From Solirubrobacterales bacterium 70-9 (lineage in GTDB: Bacteria; Actinomycetota; Thermoleophilia; Solirubrobacterales; 70-9): a DNA stretch of 7,351 nucleotides. Of this stretch, positions 1 to 5,359 are shown in pieces. Made by a program: the position numbers and the translations under genes. The first letter of the stretch is position 1. Each line of letters starts with the position of its first letter. The notes below the pieces were generated by a model, which was given only the letters and a program-made list of their open reading frames with translations, searched no databases and had not been told where the DNA came from. The stretch spans positions 6,268 to 13,618 of the forward strand of contig MKSH01000129.1 in NCBI GenBank assembly GCA_001898095.1, written 5' to 3'.

Positions 1-625
1 GGCGGTCGGCCCCCTGGCTGAGGGTGGTGTAGAAGAGGCCGAGGGAGGTGACCGTCCCCTCCAGTGAGCCGGCCAGGGCGCCGCCGACGAAGCGCACCCG
101 TTCGCCGACCCGGAAGGGCCGGGTGGTCTGCAGGACGACGCCGGCGAAGATCGCCCCGAGGCTCTGCTGGGCGGCGAGACCGAGGAGCACCGCGGTGAAG
201 GCGCCGCCGACGGCGAGGGTGGAAGCCTGGACGCCCGCGATCCGCAGGGCGAGGACGACGACGCCGAGCATCGCCAGCAGGCGGAAGACGAAGCCCACGG
301 TCCCCGCGGTCGCCGGGTCGAGCCGGCGGTAGAGGCGGGGGGAGAGCGAGCGGGTGAACCAGTGGACGGCGGCGGCGCCGACCAGGACCAGGACGATCAC
401 CGTGCCGACCCGGACCCATTCGCCGTAGCCGGGGGCGATCTGGCGCCGGTGCGAGTAGACGACCAGGGTTGCGACCAGGATCCCGAGGGCGACGACGAGG
501 CCGGCCAGCGAGCGCTTCGAGACGCCGCTCGTCTCGATCTCCTCGCCGAGCCCGAGCGAGGTCCAGGCGTGGGTGCGCGTCTCGAACAGCTCGCGCGGCA
601 GTCGCGGTCGTCTTGAAGGCGGCAT
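1..625 (-). CDS. MscS-family mechanosensitive ion channel, partial (C-terminus beyond left edge)
   Basis: This is the N-terminal 208 residues of a small-conductance mechanosensitive channel, an inner-membrane pore that opens on hypo-osmotic shock. The frame stays open to the window edge. Hydrophobic segments lie near residues 34-52, 66-84 and 106-127. They are followed by the MscS pore helix and the start of the beta domain (about 131-200), including the stretches GLAAQQSLGAIFAGVVLQ and TRPFRVGERV, which match the family pattern of a Gly/Ala-rich TM3 followed by a 'RPF..GE.V' turn. ATG at 625 is the chosen start. TTG directly before it at 628 is possible, and an in-frame TAG lies four codons upstream of the ATG. 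No good ribosome binding site is seen. The gene lies 60 bases downstream of the STAS gene on the same strand, so co-transcription is possible. The family is clear; the full length and any C-terminal extension are unknown. Confidence 0.88.
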   Translation of the reverse strand, partial: MPPSRRPRLPRELFETRTHAWTSLGLGEEIETSGVSKRSLAGLVVALGILVATLVVYSHRRQIAPGYGEWVRVGTVIVLVLVGAAAVHWFTRSLSPRLYRRLDPATAGTVGFVFRLLAMLGVVVLALRIAGVQASTLAVGGAFTAVLLGLAAQQSLGAIFAGVVLQTTRPFRVGERVRFVGGALAGSLEGTVTSLGLFYTTLSQGADR

Positions 626-634
626 CAAGGGCCG

Positions 635-659
635 CTACCCGGCTGCCCTGGCGTTAATC
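635..659 (-). promoter_or_regulatory. Weak candidate SigB/SigF-type promoter for the MscS gene
   Basis: Read on the minus strand, GATT (659-656) and GGGTAG (640-635) are separated by 15 bases, against a family consensus of GTTT-N15-17-GGGTAT. Each box has one mismatch. The -10 box ends 9 bases before the ATG at 625, so a transcript from here would be almost leaderless, in keeping with the lack of a ribosome binding site. The match could be chance in GC-rich DNA. Confidence 0.25.
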
Positions 660-685
660 GCCTGGACGCGAGCGTGTGACGACAC

Positions 686-1057
686 TCACCCGCGCAGGGC
701 GGCGGCGGCTTCCTCGCGCGTCTCGAAGACGCGCAGGGAGTGCTCCAGGCCGGTCACCTCGAGCACGCGCCGAACCTGTTCGTTCTGGCAGCAGAGGACC
801 AGGCCGCCCTTGCCGCCGTTGCCCGCCGAGGCGTCGATCCGCTGCCAGGCGCGGACGATCAGGGCGATCCCGGTGGAATCGATGAACTGGCAGCCGGCGA
901 GGTCGATCAGCACGGCGGCGTCGGTGTCGCGGATCGCCTCCTCGAGCGGCCCTTCGAGCTGCAAGGCCGTGGAAAGATCCAGCTCCCCATGAACCTCAAG
1001 GAGTCGGACGCCGCCCTCCAGGTCGGAGGCGGATGCATGGAACGGCGCTGGACCCAC
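686..1057 (-). CDS. STAS-domain anti-sigma-factor antagonist (SpoIIAA/RsbV-like)
   Basis: This is a 123-residue single STAS domain. Members of the SpoIIAA/RsbV family bind an anti-sigma kinase when unphosphorylated and so release its sigma factor. The kinase switches them off by phosphorylating a serine in the D-S-[ST]-G motif. Here that motif is CQFIDSTGIALI, with Asp60, Ser61 (the likely phosphoacceptor) and Gly63. An N-terminal strand with GELDLSTA (24-31) and the C-terminal half GLVLCCQNEQVRRVLEVTGL also fit the fold. The length is normal for the family (about 100-125). The start is GTG at 1057, since no later start keeps the first beta strand. A TAGCAT -10-like box (1071-1066) lies 8 bases before the GTG, so the message may be leaderless. 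The divergent anti-sigma gene begins 157 bases away and is its expected partner. The cytosolic role is inferred from the family and this neighbourhood. Confidence 0.9.
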   Translation of the reverse strand: MGPAPFHASASDLEGGVRLLEVHGELDLSTALQLEGPLEEAIRDTDAAVLIDLAGCQFIDSTGIALIVRAWQRIDASAGNGGKGGLVLCCQNEQVRRVLEVTGLEHSLRVFETREEAAAALRG

Positions 1058-1065
1058 TGTCGGCG

Positions 1066-1071
1066 ATGCTA
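1066..1071 (-). promoter_or_regulatory. Possible -10 box for the STAS gene (leaderless)
   Basis: TAGCAT on the minus strand fits the TANNNT form of housekeeping -10 elements and ends 8 bases before the GTG start at 1057. This would put transcription start at or next to the start codon. I see no convincing -35 box 16-18 bases upstream, so this is tentative. Confidence 0.3.
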
Positions 1072-1100
1072 GCGCAGCGGGCCGTCTTCCGGAATCCCCA

Positions 1101-1127
1101 GTTTGCGAGGGGGGGCAGCCTGGGTAT
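1101..1127 (+). promoter_or_regulatory. SigB/SigF-type promoter upstream of the anti-sigma gene
   Basis: GTTT (1101-1104) and GGGTAT (1122-1127) are separated by 17 bases. This matches in full the GTTT-N15-17-GGGTAT promoter recognised by mycobacterial SigF, which is close to Bacillus SigB promoters. It is the only GGGTAT I found in a non-coding position. Transcription would start near 1133-1135 and give a leader of about 80 bases before the TTG start at 1215. The spacer contains a run of seven G (1109-1115). The sigma factor encoded at 2051-2860 is the natural candidate to read it. This is a sequence match only; no start site has been mapped. Confidence 0.62.
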
Positions 1128-1130
1128 CAG

Positions 1131-1158
1131 GGCGAACGTCAGGCCGGTAGCGTTCGCC
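1131..1158 (+). repeat. Inverted repeat at the expected transcription start of the anti-sigma gene
   Basis: GGCGAACG (1131-1138) and CGTTCGCC (1151-1158) are perfect 8-base inverted repeats around a 12-base loop. They begin 4 bases after the -10 box. In DNA this could be an operator, and in RNA a 5'-leader hairpin. Confidence 0.45.
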
Positions 1159-1166
1159 GGTAGCGT
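1143..1166 (+). repeat. 11-base tandem direct repeat in the anti-sigma leader
   Basis: GCCGGTAGCGT occurs at 1143-1153 and again at 1156-1166, a period of 13 bases. It overlaps the right arm of the inverted repeat at 1131-1158. It lies in the presumed untranslated leader. It may be an operator or a chance duplication. Confidence 0.4.
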
Positions 1167-1214
1167 CACCGACCCGGCGCAGCACGGAGCGGCGTCATCG
1201 CCAGGGACGAAAAT

Positions 1215-2054
1215 TTGAGCACCACCAACGTCGATCCATCAGGGTTCCAGATGTCCCTTCCCGCGCGGGCGGAGAACGTGGTGGTGGTTCGGCACGCGAT
1301 CGCCGGGCTGGCGGAGCGGATCGGCATGGACGACGCGGCGATCGCCGACCTCAAGACGGTGGTCACCGAGGCCTGCATGAACGTGGTCGTGCACGCCTAC
1401 CCGGAGGGCGAGGTCGGCCTGCTGGAAATCCAGGCGGTCCCCGATCTCGACGGCCTCACCGTCGCGGTCCGGGACTTCGGCCGCGGGATCAGCCCGCGGC
1501 CCGGCGTCGACCGGCCCAGCCTGCGGATCGGCCTGGCGCTGATCGCGGCGCTCTCCTCCAGCTTCGAGATCCGCGGCGGCAACGAGCAGGGGACCGAAAT
1601 CCGCATGCACCTGCCGCTGCGCTCGCGGCCGATCCCCGAGGACGGCCACGCCCAGCCCGCCGAGGCGCCGCCGGTCCCCGACGCGACCGAGATCCAGGTC
1701 GGCCCCGCCGAGCTGCTGGGACCGGTGCTGAGCCGGGCGCTGACCGCGCTCGCCGCCCGGCAGGAGATCACCGTCGACCGGATCTCCGACGCGATGCTGC
1801 TCGCCGACGCGATCTCTGCGGCGGCCCCGCGCAGCTTCGCCGACGGCCACGTGAAGCTGAGCATCGTCGACCGGCCCGAGGGGGTCGAGCTGAAGATCGG
1901 CCCGATGGAGTCCGGCGCCGCCGACGGCCTGCGCTCGAGCCTCTCCCTGCCCGACGTCGGCGGCTCGCTGGAAACGCTGGCCGACGAAGTTCGCACCGAG
2001 GCCGACGGTGACGGCGAGTACCTGGTCGTCGGCATCGCCGCGACCGCTCGCTAG
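1215..2054 (+). CDS. Anti-sigma factor, RsbW/SpoIIAB-like ATP-binding protein with a second degenerate ATPase domain
   Basis: This is a 279-residue cytosolic protein, about twice the length of RsbW or SpoIIAB. Residues about 14-136 form a GHKL/HATPase_c_2 domain: N-box EACMN (Glu52, Asn56), G1 box DFGRG (87-91), a glycine-containing G2 region LRIGLALIAAL (103-113) and QGTEIRMHLP (125-134). Such proteins bind and inhibit a sigma factor and phosphorylate the STAS antagonist on serine. After a Pro-rich linker (about 137-158), residues about 163-276 repeat the same helix-strand pattern but lack the N-box Glu/Asn and the glycine boxes, so this half probably cannot bind ATP. The TTG start at 1215 is chosen because AGGGA (1203-1207) sits 7 bases upstream. 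ATG at 1251 is an alternative with AGGG 6 bases upstream. The gene has a SigB/SigF-type promoter, and its stop overlaps that of the convergent sigma gene. Confidence 0.88.
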   Translation: MSTTNVDPSGFQMSLPARAENVVVVRHAIAGLAERIGMDDAAIADLKTVVTEACMNVVVHAYPEGEVGLLEIQAVPDLDGLTVAVRDFGRGISPRPGVDRPSLRIGLALIAALSSSFEIRGGNEQGTEIRMHLPLRSRPIPEDGHAQPAEAPPVPDATEIQVGPAELLGPVLSRALTALAARQEITVDRISDAMLLADAISAAAPRSFADGHVKLSIVDRPEGVELKIGPMESGAADGLRSSLSLPDVGGSLETLADEVRTEADGDGEYLVVGIAATAR

Positions 2055-2860
2055 TCGCGTTCTTCCTGTTCCGCGACCTGTTCGCGGATCCGCTCGAGCG
2101 TGCGCCGCAGGATGCGCGAGACGTGCATCTGGGAGTGGCCGATCTGCTCGGCGATCTGGGACTGGGTCATGTCCTCGACGAAGCGCAGGCGGAGGATCAG
2201 CCGTTCGCGGTCGTCCAGCTGCGGCAGCACCCCCTCCAGCGCCAGCTTGTCGTCGATCAGCTCGTAGCCTTCGTCCTCGTCGCCGACCCACTCGGAGGCG
2301 GGCGATTCGTCGTCTTCGCCGCCGACCGGGCGGTCGAGCGAGAGCGGGCGGCGGTTGTGGTTCGCCTCCAGCACCTCGAGCACTTCGGCCGGTTCGATCT
2401 CCAGTTTGGCCGCGATCTCCGAGACCGACGGCGAGCGCTGCAGCTCCACCGTCAGCGCCGCCGTGGCTTTCTCCACCTCGGCCATCCGGTCGTGGAGGCC
2501 GCGCGGCACCCGCACGGTCCAGACCCGGTCGCGGAAGTGGCGCTTCAGTTCGCCGAGGATGGTGGGGGAGGCGAAGGCGGCGAAGGGGGTGCCGCGGGCG
2601 GGGTCGAAGCGGTCGACCGCGTTGACCAGGCCGAGGTTCGCTACCTGCAGCAGATCATCGAAGGACTCGCTGGCGCCGCGGTAGCGCAGGGCCAGGTTCT
2701 TGGCGAAGGGGAGGTAGCGACGGACGAGCTCCTCGCGCGCGGCCGGGTCGCGCTGATCGCGTAGCCGGCGCCAGAGGAGTTCCTCGGCGACAAGGCCCTC
2801 GCCGGGCCCGCTGGGCGCGCCATCGGGCATTGGTCGTATCTCTTCGCTGTTCGGTGACAT
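2051..2860 (-). CDS. RNA polymerase sigma factor, SigB/SigF/SigG (group 3) type
   Basis: This is a 269-residue alternative sigma factor that directs RNA polymerase to stress-response promoters. Region 2 spans about residues 40-120 (FDDLLQVANLGLVNAVDRFDP for core binding, then FAAFASPTILGELKRHFRD, typical of the SigB/F/G group). Region 3 spans about 122-178 (RSPSVSEIAAKLEI). An acidic linker follows (about 180-205). Region 4 spans about 208-262 with the helix-turn-helix MTQSQIAEQIGHSQMHVSRI (231-250). ATG at 2860 is chosen because AGGGG lies 4 bases upstream. ATG at 2881 or 2875 would add 7 or 5 residues, and ATG at 2830 would remove 10. The last codon and stop lie on the shared CTAG with the anti-sigma gene, its likely inhibitor. 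The MFS gene ends 84 bases upstream on the same strand, so read-through is possible. I saw no clear promoter in that gap. Confidence 0.92.
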   Translation of the reverse strand: MSPNSEEIRPMPDGAPSGPGEGLVAEELLWRRLRDQRDPAAREELVRRYLPFAKNLALRYRGASESFDDLLQVANLGLVNAVDRFDPARGTPFAAFASPTILGELKRHFRDRVWTVRVPRGLHDRMAEVEKATAALTVELQRSPSVSEIAAKLEIEPAEVLEVLEANHNRRPLSLDRPVGGEDDESPASEWVGDEDEGYELIDDKLALEGVLPQLDDRERLILRLRFVEDMTQSQIAEQIGHSQMHVSRILRRTLERIREQVAEQEERD

Positions 2861-2905
2861 GGGACCCCTGGCCATCGGCATGGGTGGCGCCGCCCAGAGG
2901 GTCCC
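2861..2905 (-). repeat. Inverted repeat spanning the upstream region and start of the sigma gene
   Basis: GGGACCC (2861-2867) and GGGTCCC (2899-2905) on the plus strand are perfect 7-base inverted repeats 31 bases apart. On the mRNA the 3' arm holds the AGGGG ribosome binding site just before the ATG at 2860. Pairing could therefore hide that site and leave the earlier ATGs in the loop. The long loop makes it only a weak candidate. Confidence 0.25.
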
Positions 2906-2944
2906 AAAGACCGTGCAGCGCCCGGCGACCGGGGGACGCCGTGG

Positions 2945-4468
2945 TCACACCATAGCGGCAGGTGGTTCCTGACCCGATCCGACTTCGGCGCCGCTCTGGA
3001 CGCGGCGTTTGGCGGCCGAGAGCGGCTCCGCGATCGACTCCAGGGTCTTGCCCTCGGCGTTGACCCCGAAGAGGATCTCGGCGATCCCGCCGACCGCCAT
3101 CACCACCGCACCGAGCAGGAAGCCGAGGGCGACCTTCTCCAGTTCGCCGGTGTTGATCAGTTCGCCGAAGAGCAGCGGTCCGACGATCCCGCCGAGCCCG
3201 GTGCCGACCGCGTAGAAGAAGGCGATCGAGAGCGCCCGGCTCTCCATCGGGAAGATCTCGGAGACGGTCAGGTAGGCGGCGCTGGCGCCGGAGGAGGCGA
3301 AGTAGAAGATCGCCAGCACGAAGGCCATGAAGACCCAGGTCGAGGGCGTCGTCGACAGCAGGAGGATCCCGAGGGCCGCGGTCAGCGCCGCCGAGGTGAG
3401 ATAGCAGAGCGAGATCATCGCTTTGCGCCCGACCGTGTCGAAGAGGCGGCCGAGGGTGAGCGGGCCGAGGAAGTTGGAGACGCCGAAGACGGCGATGTAG
3501 AGGGGGACCTGGCCCGAGCCGACGTTGAAGAATTCACCCAGGATCGTCCCCAGGTCGAAGGTCACCGCGTTGTAGATGAAGGCCTGGCCGACGAACAGCG
3601 AGAGTCCGAGGATCGTCCGCTTCGGATACTTGTGGATCGCCACCGAGGCGATCTCGCGGAACGGGATCGTGGCGCGCTGGTGGATCGTCAGCTTGGCGTC
3701 GTCGGGGACCTCCTCCAGCTCTTCGCCGGTCTCCGCGCGCACCTCGTCCTCGATTTCGCCGGTGATCTGCTCGGCCTCGTCGTTGCGGCCGTGGATGAAG
3801 AGCCAGCGCGGGCTCTCGGGGACGTTCTTGCGGACGATCAGGATGCCGACCCCGAGCACGGCGCCGATCAGGAAGGCGAGCCGCCAGCCGAAGTCCTCGG
3901 CGAAGATCGAGGTGTCCAGCAGCGGCACCGTGAGCAGCGCCCCGACCGAGGCGCCGACCCAGTAGGAGCCGTTGATGATCAGGTCGACGCGGCCGCGCAG
4001 GCGCGCCGGGATCAGCTCGTCGATCGCCGAGTTGATCGCCGCGTACTCGCCGCCGATCCCCATCCCGGTGAGGAAGCGGCAGGCGAAGAAGTACCAGGCG
4101 GTCCAGGCGAACCCGGTGGCGACGGTGGCGGCGATGTAGAGGCCGAGGGTGACCAGGAAGAGCTTCTTGCGGCCGAAGCGGTCGGTCAGCTGGCCGAAGA
4201 AGAGGGCGCCGACGCAGGCGCCGGCGACGTAGCAGGCGGCCGCGCTGCCGATCTGGGAGGCGTCGAGGGAGATCCCCGAGCCGCCTTCGGTGAGGCGGTC
4301 GCCGATCGAGCCGATGATCGTCACCTCGAGCCCGTCGAGGATCCAGACGGTGCCGAGGCCGATGATCACCATCCAGTGCCACTTCGCCCACGGCAGCCGG
4401 TCGAGCCGCGCCGGGACCTTCGTCTCGATCTCGTTGCCCTCGGCCGCTGCGGTCGCTTCCGTCGCCAT
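2945..4468 (-). CDS. MFS transporter, sugar-porter-like
   Basis: This is a 507-residue, 12-helix major facilitator permease of the cytoplasmic membrane. It probably couples solute movement to protons. The MFS signature after helix 2 is GQLTDRFGRKK (92-102), and a matching copy in the second half is GRLFDTVGRKA (340-350). PESPRWLF (217-224) after helix 6 and the C-terminal EGKTLESIAEPL (472-483) are features of the sugar porter branch. GMGIGGEYAAINSAIDELIPARLRG (135-159) also resembles metabolite:H+ symporters. The large cytoplasmic loop (about 225-275) is acidic. The substrate cannot be read from the sequence. ATG at 4468 gives a normal length; its upstream G-rich stretch lies in a hairpin. 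The gene is divergent from the GH114/encapsulin operon across 63 bases and lies upstream of the sigma gene on the same strand. Confidence 0.9.
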   Translation of the reverse strand: MATEATAAAEGNEIETKVPARLDRLPWAKWHWMVIIGLGTVWILDGLEVTIIGSIGDRLTEGGSGISLDASQIGSAAACYVAGACVGALFFGQLTDRFGRKKLFLVTLGLYIAATVATGFAWTAWYFFACRFLTGMGIGGEYAAINSAIDELIPARLRGRVDLIINGSYWVGASVGALLTVPLLDTSIFAEDFGWRLAFLIGAVLGVGILIVRKNVPESPRWLFIHGRNDEAEQITGEIEDEVRAETGEELEEVPDDAKLTIHQRATIPFREIASVAIHKYPKRTILGLSLFVGQAFIYNAVTFDLGTILGEFFNVGSGQVPLYIAVFGVSNFLGPLTLGRLFDTVGRKAMISLCYLTSAALTAALGILLLSTTPSTWVFMAFVLAIFYFASSGASAAYLTVSEIFPMESRALSIAFFYAVGTGLGGIVGPLLFGELINTGELEKVALGFLLGAVVMAVGGIAEILFGVNAEGKTLESIAEPLSAAKRRVQSGAEVGSGQEPPAAMV

Positions 4469-4469
4469 G

Positions 4470-4491
4470 CCGGGGGGCTCGGTACCCCCGG
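4470..4491 (-). repeat. GC hairpin just upstream of the MFS start codon
   Basis: CCGGGGG (4470-4476) and CCCCCGG (4485-4491) form a perfect 7-base inverted repeat with an 8-base loop, one base from the ATG at 4468. On the mRNA the G-run that could act as ribosome binding site would be paired. This may lower translation of the transporter, or it may be an operator in the divergent promoter region. Confidence 0.35.
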
Positions 4492-4496
4492 TTCGG

Positions 4497-4521
4497 GTTC
4501 GTCAACCAAGCCGCCGGGTAG
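4497..4521 (+). promoter_or_regulatory. Candidate SigB/SigF-type promoter for the GH114-encapsulin operon
   Basis: GTTC (4497-4500) and GGGTAG (4516-4521) are separated by 15 bases, one mismatch in each box from GTTT-N15-17-GGGTAT. The -10 box ends 10 bases before the ATG at 4532, so the transcript would be nearly leaderless. This agrees with the absence of a ribosome binding site there. The whole divergent gap is only 63 bases, so the promoter must be close by. The competing view is that a GGGTA word is chance in this GC-rich DNA. Confidence 0.38.
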
Positions 4522-4531
4522 CCTGGCGACG

Positions 4532-5350
4532 ATGAGGAAGCCCCTGCACCTGGGCGCGCTCGGCGCGCTCATCGCGGCCTGCGGGACGCTGCTCGCGGCG
4601 TCCCCCGCGAGCGCCGCCGCCTACTGGCACCCGAGGCCGACCACCGCCGCCTGGCAGTGGGAGCTGCAGGGCAAGTTCGAGCTCACCCCGGGCGCCTCGG
4701 TCTACGAGATCGACGGCTTCGAATACCCGTCCTCCGACGTGAAGGCGATCCACCGCAGCGGCGCCAAGGCGATCTGCTACCTCGACGTCGGCAGCTGGGA
4801 GGAATACCGGCCGGACGCCTCGCAGTTCCCGAGATCCTCGCTGGGAGCCGTCTACGAAGGCTATCCCGAAGAGCGCTGGCTCGATATCGCCCACTACAAG
4901 AAGTTCGCTCCGATCATGGAAAAGCGGATCGCGATGTGCGCGCACAAGGGCTTCGACGCGGTCGAGCCCGACAACGTCAACGGCTGGGAAAACAAGAGCG
5001 GCTTCCGGCTGACCGCCGCGCAGCAGCTCCGCTATAACCGCTGGATCGCCTCCCAGGTCCACCAGCGGGGGATGGCGGTGGCGCTGAAGAACGACTCCCG
5101 GCAGGTGCGGCAGCTGGTCGGGAACTTCGACTTCGCGGTGGTCGAGGAGTGCTTCCAGTACGAAGAATGCGACCGCTTCAAGCCCTTCGTCGCGGCGGGC
5201 AAGGCGGTCTTCGAGGCCGAGTACGAACTGCCGACCTCGAAGTTCTGCCCGCAGGCGCAGGCGCTCGACTTCGCGGCGATCCGCAAGGACGTCGAACTCT
5301 TCCCGCAACCGTGGGAACCATGTGCCCCGCCCCCTGCCACGACTGGATAA
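4532..5350 (+). CDS. Secreted GH114-like glycosidase (endo-alpha-1,4-polygalactosaminidase family)
   Basis: This is a 272-residue exported protein. The basic MRKPLH start, a hydrophobic core and ASPASA before residue 29 form a signal peptide. A lipobox-like IAAC at 15-18 makes a lipoprotein possible too. The rest is a single TIM-barrel-like domain of the GH114 type, whose characterised members cut alpha-1,4-linked galactosamine polymers such as fungal galactosaminogalactan and Pel. Family-like stretches are AAWQWELQG (39-47), ICYLDVGSWEEYRPD (81-95), ERWLDIA (114-120), GFDAVEPDNVNGWEN (140-154), LKNDSRQV (185-192) and VVEECFQYEECD (203-214). Asp85 and Glu145 are the likeliest catalytic acids, and Cys207/Cys213 may pair. 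ATG at 4532 is set by the signal peptide; an open frame continues upstream but is antisense to the transporter. Only 9 bases separate its TAA from the encapsulin cargo gene, so the two are probably co-transcribed. The actual substrate is not shown. Confidence 0.85.
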   Translation: MRKPLHLGALGALIAACGTLLAASPASAAAYWHPRPTTAAWQWELQGKFELTPGASVYEIDGFEYPSSDVKAIHRSGAKAICYLDVGSWEEYRPDASQFPRSSLGAVYEGYPEERWLDIAHYKKFAPIMEKRIAMCAHKGFDAVEPDNVNGWENKSGFRLTAAQQLRYNRWIASQVHQRGMAVALKNDSRQVRQLVGNFDFAVVEECFQYEECDRFKPFVAAGKAVFEAEYELPTSKFCPQAQALDFAAIRKDVELFPQPWEPCAPPPATTG

Positions 5351-5359
5351 CCTCGCGCT

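Noticed and set aside
1239..2291. Minus-strand open frame of 350 codons over the anti-sigma gene
   Set aside because: It has Arg/Gly/Ala-rich shadow composition and no domain, and it overlaps two well-supported genes.
4482..4505. GTTG-N15-GGGTAC and TTGACG-like promoter boxes for the transporter (minus strand)
   Set aside because: The GGGTAC lies in the hairpin arm and part of it is a GGTACC palindrome. The TTGACG box has only poor -10 partners at wrong spacing. Both look like chance.
3632..4531. Long open frame on the plus strand running into the GH114 gene
   Set aside because: It is antisense to the clear MFS gene and its product is low-complexity Asp/Arg/Gly-rich. The signal peptide at 4532 marks the real start.
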